The notes under the pieces were generated by a model, which had not been told where the DNA came from, did no database searches, and saw nothing but the letters and a program-made list of their open reading frames with translations. Both the position numbers and the translations under genes were made by a program. From the NCBI RefSeq assembly GCF_001307315.1, contig NZ_LGUC01000001.1, forward strand, positions 186,001 through 250,000: a stretch of 64,000 bases of DNA, written 5' to 3'. The DNA is from Halolamina pelagica. GTDB taxonomy: Archaea > Halobacteriota > Halobacteria > Halobacteriales > Haloferacaceae. Shown one piece after another: positions 25,566 through 34,661 of this stretch (positions are counted from its first letter, which is position 1; each line of letters begins with the position of its first letter).

Positions 25566-27344
25566 CTAGGTCAGCAGTAGCGCCAGCGCCGCCACCAGCA
25601 CCGCCAGCACGAGCAGCAGGCTGCGGTCGATGCCGGCTTTCGTCGTCACCTGTTCGCGACCGGTCACCCGAGCGATGGCCGCGTCCGGGTTCTTGACCGT
25701 CCGGACCGAGCGCTTCGCCAGCGCGACCGCGGCGTCGTCGACGCGGGCGTACAGTTCGGTCACGGCGACCACGAGCGTGCGGGTGCCGTACAGCGTGCCG
25801 GGGTTGTAGAGGCTGTCCACGTCGGGCACTTTCCCCAGCCCCGAAAGCGGCTTCTTCACGAGCGCGAAGCCGACCAGCCCCAGTACCGCGAGCGCGACGC
25901 CCTCGATGACGTGGGGGACGGTGTAGGTGTGGTACACGTGAGAGACGACCGCCTCGTCGGTCACGTCGAACGGCAGGAGGCCGAACAGCGCGCCGTCGAA
26001 GACGCCGTAGTACACACACAGCGCCGCGACGAGCACCATCGCCACCGACTGGCCGCGGTTGGCGTCCTTCACGTCGCCGTCGTACTCGCCGTGGAAGAAG
26101 GCGTAGTAGCCGAACTTGATGAACGACATGAACGTGCCGACGCCACCGATCAGCAGGAGCAGTTCGAGCGTGTAGAACTCGCCGACGTGGATCGGCCCCT
26201 TCACGAAGTCGTAGTGGCTCGCCGAGATCACGATCCCCTTGCTCACGAAGCCGTTGAAGCCGGGGAAGCCGGCGATCGAGAGCGCGGCGACGGTGAACGC
26301 TCCCGCGGTGATCGGCATCTCGCGGGCGAGCCCGCCCAGCTTCTTCAGGCTCTCCTCGCCGGTGCGGTAGACGACGACGCCGGCGGTCATGAACAGCAGC
26401 CCCTTGTAGAGGATGTGGTTGAACACGTGGGCGAACGCGCCGGCCTGGGCCAGCGCGGAGCCGATACCGACGCCGGCGATCATGTACCCCACCTGCGACT
26501 GGATGTGGTAGGAGAGGAGCCGGCGCATGTCGTTCTGGAACAGCGCCATCGTCGCGCCGAAGACGGCCATGATCCCGCCCATGTAGGCGACGGCGACGTT
26601 GCCGTCCTGCGGGAACACGCGGTACATGCCGTACACCCCGGTTTTGGTGGTGTACACACAGAGGAACACGCTGGCCGCGATGTGCGGGCGCGGGTACGTG
26701 TCGGGCAGCCACGCGTGCAGGCCGACGAAGCCGACGTTGACGCCGACGCCCAGCGCCGCCAGCACGGGGGCGACGGAGCCGGCCAGTCCCGCGGTCTCGG
26801 GGCCGCCGGGCACGCTCGCGAAGAGGAACGTGCCGGTTTCCGCGAAGTGCCAGATCACGGCGCCCAAAAACAGCGTGCCGCCGATGCCGTGGAGCACGGC
26901 GTAGCGGAAGCCCGCCCGCACCGCTTTGCCGCCGTAGTGCCAGACCAGCAGCGTGCTGGTGACGGCCATCAGCTCCCAGAAGAAGATGAGCGTGAGCCAG
27001 TCGCCGCCGAAGACGGCGCCCAGACTGCTCGCGACGTAGGAGAGCGCAAACGCCGTCTGGATCGGCGCGGCCTCACTGTAGTAGGAGTACAGCACGCCCA
27101 CGGCGCCGATGAACGCGAAGATCAGCCCCATCAGCGTCGAGAACGGATCGACGTTGAAGATCACCGTCTCGAACCCGAAGAGGTTGAACTCGGTGAAGTG
27201 CGCGCCCGCGTCGACGAGCCAGACGTACGGCACGACGGCGCCCGTGAGGACGGCCGCCAGCGCGTGGCCGGCTTTCCGCCCGAGGAACGGCAGCAACAGC
27301 GCGGCGACGATCACCGGAACGAACGGCGGGACGATCGGCTCCAT
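25566..27344 (-). CDS. Mrp/Mnh antiporter NuoL/M-like membrane subunit
   Basis: The 592-residue membrane protein has about 14-16 helices. Conserved segments include FFWELMAVTSTLLVWHY, FVGLHAWLPDTYPRPH and NDMRRLLSYHIQSQVGYM, all typical of proton-translocating NuoL/MrpA/MrpD subunits. The Glu of FFWELMA and the Lys of YTTKTG fit the usual charged residues of the proton path. It ends the operon, and its ATG overlaps the stop of the preceding subunit gene by one base. The C-terminal soluble part (about 500-575) carries RVDDAAVALAKRSVRT. Confidence 0.87.
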   Translation of the reverse strand: MEPIVPPFVPVIVAALLLPFLGRKAGHALAAVLTGAVVPYVWLVDAGAHFTEFNLFGFETVIFNVDPFSTLMGLIFAFIGAVGVLYSYYSEAAPIQTAFALSYVASSLGAVFGGDWLTLIFFWELMAVTSTLLVWHYGGKAVRAGFRYAVLHGIGGTLFLGAVIWHFAETGTFLFASVPGGPETAGLAGSVAPVLAALGVGVNVGFVGLHAWLPDTYPRPHIAASVFLCVYTTKTGVYGMYRVFPQDGNVAVAYMGGIMAVFGATMALFQNDMRRLLSYHIQSQVGYMIAGVGIGSALAQAGAFAHVFNHILYKGLLFMTAGVVVYRTGEESLKKLGGLAREMPITAGAFTVAALSIAGFPGFNGFVSKGIVISASHYDFVKGPIHVGEFYTLELLLLIGGVGTFMSFIKFGYYAFFHGEYDGDVKDANRGQSVAMVLVAALCVYYGVFDGALFGLLPFDVTDEAVVSHVYHTYTVPHVIEGVALAVLGLVGFALVKKPLSGLGKVPDVDSLYNPGTLYGTRTLVVAVTELYARVDDAAVALAKRSVRTVKNPDAAIARVTGREQVTTKAGIDRSLLLVLAVLVAALALLLT

Positions 27345-29026
27345 CAGACGCTCACCCCCGTGACCGCGGCGACGATGTGTCGGACGATCCTGAGGAACAC
27401 CGCCGTGTCGGGGAGGATCCCGAGCACGATCGAGCCCGTGGCCGCGAACAGGATCGGGCCGAGCATGAACCACGTCGACTCGCCGCCGAGCCAGCCGCGA
27501 GCCTCCCAGGCGCCGTGGTGGCCGTGGCCGTGGTCGCCCTCGTGATCGTCGGCGTAGCCGTGTTCGTCGTGTTCACCGTCGGCGTCAGCATCGCCGCCGT
27601 CGGTCGCCAGTTCGTCGTCGCCGAAGCGACCGCCGAGGGGTCCCTCGACGAGCGGTTTCGAGTCCGCCTCGCCCGGCGACTCGAAGAAGGCGGCGTAGAC
27701 GATGGGCCAGAAGTAGGCGATGTTGAGGACGCCCGAGACCAGCAGGGCGGCCGTGAACACGAGCTGGCCAGCCGAAACGGTGCCGATCAGCAGGAAGTAC
27801 TTGCTCACGAAGCCGGCGATCAAGGGGATGCCGGCCATCCCCAAGGCGGCGATCCCGAAGGCGGTCATGGTGAGCGGCATCCGCGTGCCGATGCCCGCCA
27901 TGTCGCTGATGTCGTCGGTGTGGGTCTCGACGTGGATCGCGCCCGCACAGAAGAACAGGGTGAGCTTCATGAACGCGTGGGCGGGGATGTGGAGCAGCCC
28001 GCCGACGAGCGCGTACGCCGACGCCTGGCCCGGCGCGACGGCGGCGCCGACGGCCAGCCCGAGCACGATGTAGGAGAGCTGGCTCACCGTCGAGAACGCC
28101 AGCCGGCGCTTGAGGTTGTCCTGCCGGAGCGCGATCACGCTCGCGGTGACGAGCGTGAACGCGGCGACCGCCGCCAGCGGCAGCCCCATCCCGATGTCGG
28201 CGACGTTCACCGGGCCGAACACCTCGAGGATCACCCGCGCGATGCCGAACACGCCGGACTTCACGACCGCCACCGCGTGCAGCAGCCCCGACACCGGCGT
28301 CGGCGCCACCATCGCGTCGGGGAGCCAGGAGTGCAGCGGCATCAGCGCCGCCTTCACGCCGAAGCCGGTGATCAGCAGGGCGAACGCCGCCCGCGCGAGC
28401 ATCGGGTCGGCGCTCGCGAGTTCGGCGATGCCGCCCGGCGCGAACGCGGTCGTGCCCGCGAGCAGGTAGACGAGCACCGAGCCCGCGAGCACCGCGACGC
28501 CGCCGCCGAACGTGTAGGTGAGGTACTTCCGGCCGGCGGCGCGGGCCTCGTCGGTCTCGTCGTGACTGACGAGGGGGTAGGTGGCGACCGTGAGCAGTTC
28601 GTAGAACACGAACAGCACGAGCAGGTTCGACGCGAACGCGACGCCGAGCGCCGCCGCGACGCTGCCCGCGAAGGCCGCGAAGTAGCGCGTCTGGTCGTGT
28701 TCGTCGAGGCCGCGCATGTAGCCGATGCTGTAGAAGCTCGTCACCACCCACAGCAGACTGGCGAGCAGGCCGAACAGCACGCCCAGCGCGTCGGCCTGCA
28801 CCGCGAACTCGACGCCGGGGACGAGCGTACCGACGCGACTGACGTACGTGTCGCCCCCGAGCACGCCCGGCACCATGCTGGCGACGACGCCGAGCGCCGA
28901 CAGCGCGGCGGCCACCGTCCAGCCCTCGCGGACGTTCGGGCGCCCGCGGGAGGCGAGGATCGGGACGATCGCGACTGCCGGGACGAGCACCGCTGCGAGA
29001 GGTCTGAGTGAGGTTATCTCCGTCAT
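27344..29026 (-). CDS. Mrp/Mnh antiporter MrpD-like subunit with His-rich loop
   Basis: The 560-residue membrane protein shows the NuoL/M core: LFVFYELLTVATYPLV with the key Glu, HSWLPDAMVAPTPVSGLLHA, and RQDNLKRRLAFSTVSQLSY. Near the C-terminus (about residues 465-505) an Asp/Glu/His-rich cytoplasmic insert is seen (for example HDEHGYADDHEGDHGHG), which could bind divalent metals. Such an insert is unusual in this family. The gene overlaps both neighbours in the operon (the MrpD subunit upstream by four bases). Confidence 0.88.
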   Translation of the reverse strand: MTEITSLRPLAAVLVPAVAIVPILASRGRPNVREGWTVAAALSALGVVASMVPGVLGGDTYVSRVGTLVPGVEFAVQADALGVLFGLLASLLWVVTSFYSIGYMRGLDEHDQTRYFAAFAGSVAAALGVAFASNLLVLFVFYELLTVATYPLVSHDETDEARAAGRKYLTYTFGGGVAVLAGSVLVYLLAGTTAFAPGGIAELASADPMLARAAFALLITGFGVKAALMPLHSWLPDAMVAPTPVSGLLHAVAVVKSGVFGIARVILEVFGPVNVADIGMGLPLAAVAAFTLVTASVIALRQDNLKRRLAFSTVSQLSYIVLGLAVGAAVAPGQASAYALVGGLLHIPAHAFMKLTLFFCAGAIHVETHTDDISDMAGIGTRMPLTMTAFGIAALGMAGIPLIAGFVSKYFLLIGTVSAGQLVFTAALLVSGVLNIAYFWPIVYAAFFESPGEADSKPLVEGPLGGRFGDDELATDGGDADADGEHDEHGYADDHEGDHGHGHHGAWEARGWLGGESTWFMLGPILFAATGSIVLGILPDTAVFLRIVRHIVAAVTGVSV

Positions 29027-30513
29027 GAGAGTAGTGCCTGAACCGTCGGTTCGAGGAGCTGTCCGTACTCGAAAGCGAGGGTGCCGAGGACGACCGCCGC
29101 GAGCGCCGCGGCGACGACGACGCCGATCATGCCGACCGAGACGCCGTCGACGGCGACGCCGCCGTCGGACGCCGCCGGACGCTCCGAGGAGCGAGGCTCC
29201 TCGCTCGCGTCACGGAAGAACATCCGTTCGAGGATCCGCGCGAAGTACGCGAGCGTCAGCAGCGTACTCAACAGGATCACCACCGCGAGCGGCCACGCCG
29301 ACGCCTCGACGGCGCCGAGGGCGATGTACCACTTGCCGACGAAGCCGACCGCCGGCGGGACGCCGACCATCGCCAGCGCGAGCAGGCCGAACACGCCGGC
29401 GCCGAGGGGGTGTCGCTGGATCAGCCCCTCGTACTCGTCGACGGTCCGGGCGCCCGTGGCGGTGGCGATGAGGCCGGCGGTGAGGAACAGCCCGCCCTTC
29501 ATCACCGCGTGGCCGACCAGGTGGATCGTGGCGCCGATCAGCGCCGTCTCGTTGGCGACGGCGATGGCGCCGACGACGAGGCCGAACTGCGAGACCGAGG
29601 AGTACGCGAGCATCCGCTTGATCTCGGTCTGCGAGACCGCCAGCACGCTCCCGAACACGATGCTGACGACCGCTCCCGCGACGAGCAGGGAGCGCGCGGC
29701 AGGGTTCGCCTGCAGGAACTCGACGGTGAACACCGTGAACACGATGCGGATCAGCGCGTAGGCGGCGACCGTCGACACCAGCGCCGAGATCAGCGCGCTC
29801 ACCGAGTCCGGGGAGCCGGCGTAGGCGTCGGGCTGCCAGGCGTGCAGCGGGAACACCGCGACCTTCACGAACAGGCCGACGACCAGCAGCGCGAACGCCG
29901 CCTGCACCAGCGGTTCGGTGTAGCCGACCGCGGCCAACTGCGTCGAGAGGTCGGCCATGTTCAGCGTCCCGGTCGCGATGAACGCGTAGCCGATCCCGAG
30001 CAGGAACAGGCTGGCGCCGATGGTGCCCACGATCAGGTACTTCAGCGCCGCGCGGGCCGAGCGCCCACCCTCGCCGCTCGCGACCAGCGCGTACGCGGCG
30101 AGCCCCGTGATCTCGAGGAACACGTACATGTTGAACACGTCGCCGGTGATGCTCATCCCGGTCAGCCCGGCGACGAGCAGCAGGTAGACGGCGTAGAACG
30201 CGTTCGTTCGCGGGCCCGCCGCCCGCGAGTACGCGAGCACCGCCAGCGAGACCACGGCGACCAGCAGCGCGATCGTCGCCGACAGCCCGTCGACGACCAG
30301 TTCGATGCCGAACGGGGCAGTGAAGCCACCGACGACGTAGCTGACCGTCGAGTCGAACGCCCGCGACGCGAGCACGCCGGCGCCGACGACCTGCACGGCC
30401 GCAGTCACGAGCGCGACCGGCCAGCCCGTCTTCGAGCGGACCAGGCCAGCCAGCAACGCCAGCACCGAACCCAGCAGCGGCGCCGCCACCAGGAGCGCGG
30501 GGAGGCTACTCAT
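29023..30513 (-). CDS. mrpD: Mrp/Mnh cation:proton antiporter subunit D
   Basis: The 496-residue protein is a standard MrpD. It has NMYVFLEITGLAAYALVA with the essential Glu, PLHAWQPDAYAGSPDSVSAL with the Lys/His-containing membrane segment before it, and EIKRMLAYSSVSQFG. It lies in the order B-C-D found in Mrp operons of bacteria and archaea, with four-to-eight-base overlaps. Together the Mrp subunits exchange Na+ (or K+) for protons and adjust pH and salt. Confidence 0.9.
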   Translation of the reverse strand: MSSLPALLVAAPLLGSVLALLAGLVRSKTGWPVALVTAAVQVVGAGVLASRAFDSTVSYVVGGFTAPFGIELVVDGLSATIALLVAVVSLAVLAYSRAAGPRTNAFYAVYLLLVAGLTGMSITGDVFNMYVFLEITGLAAYALVASGEGGRSARAALKYLIVGTIGASLFLLGIGYAFIATGTLNMADLSTQLAAVGYTEPLVQAAFALLVVGLFVKVAVFPLHAWQPDAYAGSPDSVSALISALVSTVAAYALIRIVFTVFTVEFLQANPAARSLLVAGAVVSIVFGSVLAVSQTEIKRMLAYSSVSQFGLVVGAIAVANETALIGATIHLVGHAVMKGGLFLTAGLIATATGARTVDEYEGLIQRHPLGAGVFGLLALAMVGVPPAVGFVGKWYIALGAVEASAWPLAVVILLSTLLTLAYFARILERMFFRDASEEPRSSERPAASDGGVAVDGVSVGMIGVVVAAALAAVVLGTLAFEYGQLLEPTVQALLS

Positions 30514-30862
30514 CGGCGGCCACCTCCCGGATCTCGCTCTCGCGGAGCGAGCCGTACTCGTCGTAGATGCGGACGATCAGCCCCAGCGCCACCGCGGTGA
30601 GGCTGACCCCGACGACGATGGCGGTCAGGATCAACACGTGCGGCAGCGGGCTGACGTACGGTTCCGGCGCCGACAGCAGGGGCGGGCTCGCCCCCTCGAC
30701 GAACGCCGAGGTGATGAAAAAGAGGAAGATCCCCGTCTGGAACACGTTCATCCCGATCACCTTCTTGATCAGGTTCGGGCTGCCGATCAGCATGTACGTC
30801 CCCACGCCCATCAGCAGGAAGGCAACGAGGAAGTAGCCCCGGGTGGCCAGCAGGTCGATCAC
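30506..30862 (-). CDS. mrpC: Mrp/Mnh antiporter subunit C (NuoK-like)
   Basis: The 118-residue protein has three membrane helices and segments GTYMLIGSPNLIKKVIGMNVFQTGIFLF and PLPHVLILTAIVVGVSLTAVALGL, both conserved in MrpC/NuoK. It overlaps mrpD by eight bases and mrpB by four. The family is clear from length and motifs. Confidence 0.91.
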   Translation of the reverse strand: MIDLLATRGYFLVAFLLMGVGTYMLIGSPNLIKKVIGMNVFQTGIFLFFITSAFVEGASPPLLSAPEPYVSPLPHVLILTAIVVGVSLTAVALGLIVRIYDEYGSLRESEIREVAADE

Positions 30863-31332
30863 GCCGACTCACCCCCAGTTGTCCCCGCCGCGATGGCGAA
30901 GAAGAGCCCGGTGACGATGCCGGCGACGATCACGCCGATCGCGAGCTCGACGAACTCGATCCCGTACTTGCTGGCGTGGGGGATCCCGAGATCGCCGTAC
31001 ACCGCGTACTCGAGGAAGCCGGCGCCGAGGAGCACGCTCCCGATCCCGGTGAACAGGAACGCGAGCACGCCGACGCCGACGAGTGCGACCGGCAGGCGTG
31101 GGCCGATCCAGTCCCGCGTCGACTCGATGCCGAAGGCGATCCCCAGCATCAGGACGACGGTGCCGACGATGACGCCGCCCTGGAAGCCGCCGCCGGAGGA
31201 GTCCGCGCCGTGGAACATCACGAACAGGCCGAACGTGAACACGAACGGCATCACCACCCGCACCGTGGCCATGATGATCGGGCTGCCGACGTACGGGCCG
31301 CCGCGGGCGACCCGTCGGTCACTGTCGCTCAT
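30859..31332 (-). CDS. mrpB: Mrp/Mnh antiporter subunit B
   Basis: The 157-residue membrane protein carries the MrpB/MnhB domain: PFVFTFGLFVMFHGADSSGGGFQGG, in which HGxxSxGGGFQGG is the hallmark, then four helices. It overlaps mrpC and the DUF4040-type gene by four bases each. In bacteria this domain is subunit B beside the MrpA C-terminus. Confidence 0.9.
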   Translation of the reverse strand: MSDSDRRVARGGPYVGSPIIMATVRVVMPFVFTFGLFVMFHGADSSGGGFQGGVIVGTVVLMLGIAFGIESTRDWIGPRLPVALVGVGVLAFLFTGIGSVLLGAGFLEYAVYGDLGIPHASKYGIEFVELAIGVIVAGIVTGLFFAIAAGTTGGESA

Positions 31333-31862
31333 CCGAACACCTCCCTGTTGAGGACGACAAGCAGTCCGACGCCGGCGGAGTAGACCACCGCGGCCTCCCC
31401 CATGGTGTCGAAGCCGCGGTAGGCCGCGAGCACGGCCGTCACCGCGTTCTTCACGTGGGTCTCCTCGTAGGCGTTCTCGAGGTAGTACTCGGTCACCTCG
31501 TCGTCGGCGACCGCCGCGTTCGCGTCGCCCACCGCGGGCAGGGCGAACAGCGTCGACGACAGCACGACGACCAGCGCCAGCGCCACCCCGGCCGCCTGCA
31601 GGTCGATCCGCTCGAACGTCCGTTCCACCTCGGGATGTTCGGTTTTCACGATCGTCAGCAGGAAGAGGACGGTCATGATGCCGGCCCCGACGGCGGCCTC
31701 CGTCAGCCCCACGTCGGGCGCCCGGAGGAACACCCAGATGATCGCGATCGAGAGGCTGTAGGCGCCGAAGGCGACGACCGAGTTCAGCACGCTCTTCAGC
31801 GCGGCCGTCGCGAACGCGGCGCCGACGATCAGCGCGAGCACGGAGAGTTCGAGCGGCGTCAT
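31329..31862 (-). CDS. Mrp antiporter DUF4040/MbhD-like subunit (MrpA C-terminal region homologue)
   Basis: The 177-residue protein has FRAPDVGLTEAAVGAGIMTVLFLLTI, the segment typical of MbhD/DUF4040. A second part resembles MbhE/MrpA C-terminus (NAVTAVLAAYRGFDTMGEAAVVYSAG). In bacteria these are the C-terminal domains of MrpA; here they stand as a separate subunit. It sits between mrpG and mrpB with ATGA overlaps, and its start at 31862 overlaps the mrpG stop. Confidence 0.86.
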   Translation of the reverse strand: MTPLELSVLALIVGAAFATAALKSVLNSVVAFGAYSLSIAIIWVFLRAPDVGLTEAAVGAGIMTVLFLLTIVKTEHPEVERTFERIDLQAAGVALALVVVLSSTLFALPAVGDANAAVADDEVTEYYLENAYEETHVKNAVTAVLAAYRGFDTMGEAAVVYSAGVGLLVVLNREVFG

Positions 31863-32176
31863 GGCTCGTCCCCCTCGTCGCCGGTCCACGGTTCGATGCC
31901 CAGTTCGTGCGCCGCCCGGGTGATCGCGTGGGCGGCAGTCGGGTTCGTCAGGAACATAAAGAGCAGCAGGAGCAGCACTTTCAGCGTGTTGAAGCCGATC
32001 CCGTAGCTGGCGGCGACGGCCCCCAGCGTGAGCACGGCCCCCAGCGTCTCGCTCTTGGAGGTGCTGTGGGCCCGCGCGTATACGTCGGGCAGGCGGACCA
32101 GCCCGACGGCGGCGACGATGGCGAAGAAGGCGCCGCCGGCGACCAGCACCACCACGGCGATCTCGCGGGGCGTCAT
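31859..32176 (-). CDS. mrpG: Mrp/Mnh antiporter subunit G
   Basis: The 105-residue protein contains the MnhG/PhaG motif GLVRLPDVYARAHSTSKSETLG and three membrane helices. It overlaps the DUF4040 gene downstream and the corrected mrpF stop upstream, each as ATGA. The role of MrpG in the complex is structural as far as is known. Confidence 0.92.
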   Translation of the reverse strand: MTPREIAVVVLVAGGAFFAIVAAVGLVRLPDVYARAHSTSKSETLGAVLTLGAVAASYGIGFNTLKVLLLLLFMFLTNPTAAHAITRAAHELGIEPWTGDEGDEP

Positions 32177-32441
32177 AGCACCCCCCGCGTTCGACCTGGA
32201 ACTTCGAGATGGAGATGCTGAGCAGGAAGTTCAGCAGCGCGTACACCAGCGCGATGTCGAGCGCGCCGGGTTCGCCGATCGCGGCCGCGATCAGCGCGAT
32301 CACGATCACCACGTTCGAACCGATGAAGTTGATCGCGATCACGCGGTCGGGCGTCGTCGGCCCGACGATCGCGCGGTACACCCCCACCAGCGAGACGAGG
32401 ATGAACACCGTCGCCGCGCCCAGCAGGACCTGCTGGATCAT
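32173..32441 (-). CDS. mrpF: Mrp/Mnh antiporter subunit F (frameshifted in this sequence)
   Basis: The frame from ATG 32441 gives MIQQVLLGAATVFILV...PTTPDRVIAINFIGS...KFQVERGG, a standard MrpF with three helices. It then runs through the mrpG start in the wrong frame. One more G in the run that reads C6 at 32181-32186 on the plus strand would end the protein as RGGVL with a TGA overlapping the mrpG ATG. That gives 89 residues and the same four-base overlap as the other gene junctions. The function of MrpF is as a small membrane subunit and possible ion path. Confidence 0.85.
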
Positions 32442-33475
32442 GCGTCGTCCTCCTCGCGGCGCTCGAACGGGCTGGGAATCCGGGCGGCGGCGCGGCCGTA
32501 GAACACGAACCGGACCGCGCGTTCGAGCGTGCCCGCGAACAGGTCCTCGCGTGCGCTCCCCGTAAGCGTGTGAATGATCAGGTGCTGGCGCTCCACGTCG
32601 ACGGTGAGCGTCCCGGGCGTGAGCGTGATGCTGTTGGCCAGCGTCGTCACCGGCAGCGCCGACCAGACCGCGGCGTCGAACTCCACCATCTCGGGGTCGA
32701 TCGGCAGGTCGGGGTGGAGCACGATGTACGCGATCTCGACGTTGGCCTTCACGATCTCCCAGAGCAGGAACGGGACGTACAGACAGAACCGTGCGAGCCG
32801 TTTGACGGTCTGCAGCGGCGCGACCGGCGAGGTGAGCGACACCCGCCACAGCGCGACGGCGACGATGCCCGCGCTGATCGCGCCGGTCGCGAGTTCGAAC
32901 GGCGCGACCGACCCAGCGAGCAGCAGGTAGAAGCCGAACGAGGCCGCAAACAGCGCGAAGAACTGCGTGAGCGTTCCGCGTCGGACCAGCGGCTGGGAGG
33001 GCTGCTCGGCGTCGCGCGGCGCCTCCTCGACGGTGAGCCCGGCCCGGCGCACCTCCGCCTCCAGCGAGGGGAGCAGCGGCGTCGAGCCGATCGGGTCGTA
33101 GCGGGGGTCGAACACCGCCAGCCCGAGGTCGTGCTCGTTGGCGTAGCGCACGAGCACGTCGGCGTAGTCGTTCGGCGTCGAGAGGTACTCGTGGGTCGCC
33201 ACGAGCGCGGTCTCGATAGTGATGTCCGCGCCCTTGGCGTCCTCCTCGGCCCACGACGCGACACGGTCGAGGAGGGTCCGAGCGGCGTCGGCCCGGGACG
33301 AACTGTTCCGGAAAGAGATCCGTTCGGCCAGCGGGAAGACGAAGTGGATCGTCGCCGGCTCCCTCTCCTCGCCGGCGCGGGAGATCGCCTCATCGACGGC
33401 GTAGGCGACCGTGTTCCGGAGGCTGGCCGACTCGTCGACGGGAACGAGCAGCCGCGGCTCAGTCACGGTGACCAC
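32438..33475 (-). CDS. mrpE: UspA-like domain fused to Mrp/Mnh antiporter subunit E
   Basis: The 345-residue protein has two parts. Residues about 1-155 form a UspA-like alpha/beta domain (RLLVPVDESASLRNTVAYAV, then VLVRYANEHDLGLAVFDPRYDPIG). Residues about 165-325 form MnhE, with two membrane helices (FFALFAASFGFYLLLAG), YVPFLLWEIVKANVEIAYIV and LANSITLTPGTLTVDVE. Bacterial MrpE is only about 160 residues, so the N-terminal half is an addition. It leads the operon; a TATA-like element (ctataaag, minus strand) lies about 70 bases upstream. The Usp part may sense nucleotide or stress state. Confidence 0.88.
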   Translation of the reverse strand: MVTVTEPRLLVPVDESASLRNTVAYAVDEAISRAGEEREPATIHFVFPLAERISFRNSSSRADAARTLLDRVASWAEEDAKGADITIETALVATHEYLSTPNDYADVLVRYANEHDLGLAVFDPRYDPIGSTPLLPSLEAEVRRAGLTVEEAPRDAEQPSQPLVRRGTLTQFFALFAASFGFYLLLAGSVAPFELATGAISAGIVAVALWRVSLTSPVAPLQTVKRLARFCLYVPFLLWEIVKANVEIAYIVLHPDLPIDPEMVEFDAAVWSALPVTTLANSITLTPGTLTVDVERQHLIIHTLTGSAREDLFAGTLERAVRFVFYGRAAARIPSPFERREEDDA

Positions 33476-33543
33476 CCCACCGGCGGGCGACCAACCGGAC
33501 GAACGAGATCGAGTGACATCGGTCGGGAATTGGTTTGCAGAGG

Positions 33544-33556
33544 CGCTTTATAGGAG
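33544..33556 (-). promoter_or_regulatory. TATA-like element of the mrp operon
   Basis: On the minus strand cctataaagcgcc lies about 70-80 bases before the mrpE start at 33475. It would give a transcript with a leader of roughly 45-50 bases. The assignment rests on sequence and spacing alone. Confidence 0.4.
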
Positions 33557-33735
33557 TTCTTACTCCGGATGGGGCCGTCGCCGCAAGCAGCCAAGGTCAG
33601 ATCGCGATGGCCGTTCGATGCAACCGCTCACTGCATCGCATACCGCCGAAACCGCAATATACGGAGGTTGCGTAACGGTTTAGGGTTACTCCGGGAAGCG
33701 AACACTTTTGCCTAGCGGGCGTTATGCCGGATACG

Positions 33736-34659
33736 ATGCAACGCCGAAAGTTTCTGCAGGGAGTCGGCCTCGCCGCGATCGCGAGTACGGCTGGCTGCAC
33801 ACAGCTCAGTGGATCGGACTCCGAGGGCAGCGCCGGCGTCGCCGGTGAGACGCTGACGCTCACGACGACGACGAGTACCTACGACACCGGGCTGTTGGAC
33901 GAGATCCACGGGGACTTCGAGGAGATGTACGGCGTCACCGTCGACGCCGTCGCCCAGGGAACTGGCGCCGCACTGGAGTCGGCGCGGAACGGCGACTCGG
34001 ACGTGGTGATGGTCCACGCCCGGGGGCTCGAAGACGAGTTCATGCGCAACGGCTACGGGATCAACCGTCGCGACCTGATGTTCAACGACTTCGTCATCGT
34101 CGGCCCCGCGGACGATCCGGCGGGGATCGAAGGGATGGAGTCGGCGACGGAGGCGCTGACGACGATCGCCGAGGCCGAGGCGACGTTCGTCTCCCGGGGC
34201 GACAACTCCGGCACCCACACCAAGGAGCTGAACCTCTGGGACGCCGCGGGCACCGACCCCGGCGGCGACTGGTACCAGGAGACCGGCACCGGAATGGGTG
34301 AGGCACTCAACGTCGCGAACCAGCAGAGCGCCTACACCCTCTCTGACCGCGGGACGTTCATCTCCCAGCGCTCGGAGATCGACCTCACGATCCTCGTCCA
34401 GGGGCCGATCGAGGACGGGCCGGAGATCCTCGCGAACCCCTACGGGATCATGGCGGTCAACCCTGGCGTCCACGAGAACGCGAACTACGACCTCGCGATG
34501 GCGTACATCGGCTGGATCACCAGCCCCGGTGCGCAGGACGCGATTTCGGACTACCAGATGAACGGCGAACAGCTGTTCTACCCCGAGGCGGTCTCGGAGG
34601 ACCCGAACTTCCAGCAGTACGTTCCGGAAGGTTGGAGTAGCGACTCCGCCGACGAGTAA
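33736..34659 (+). CDS. tupA: tungstate-type ABC transporter substrate-binding protein (Tat lipoprotein)
   Basis: The product begins [17 protein letters not shown] with a twin-arginine signal and a STAGC lipobox, so it is exported folded and anchored outside by lipid. The mature part starts with [16 protein letters not shown], the conserved TupA/WtpA-type oxyanion site, and includes [15 protein letters not shown] and [10 protein letters not shown]. This matches TupA of tungstate importers rather than PstS or ModA. ATG 33736 places the Arg pair right after the start. A permease gene begins three bases after the stop, and an ATPase follows. Confidence 0.86.
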   Translation: MQRRKFLQGVGLAAIASTAGCTQLSGSDSEGSAGVAGETLTLTTTTSTYDTGLLDEIHGDFEEMYGVTVDAVAQGTGAALESARNGDSDVVMVHARGLEDEFMRNGYGINRRDLMFNDFVIVGPADDPAGIEGMESATEALTTIAEAEATFVSRGDNSGTHTKELNLWDAAGTDPGGDWYQETGTGMGEALNVANQQSAYTLSDRGTFISQRSEIDLTILVQGPIEDGPEILANPYGIMAVNPGVHENANYDLAMAYIGWITSPGAQDAISDYQMNGEQLFYPEAVSEDPNFQQYVPEGWSSDSADE

Positions 34660-34661
34660 GC

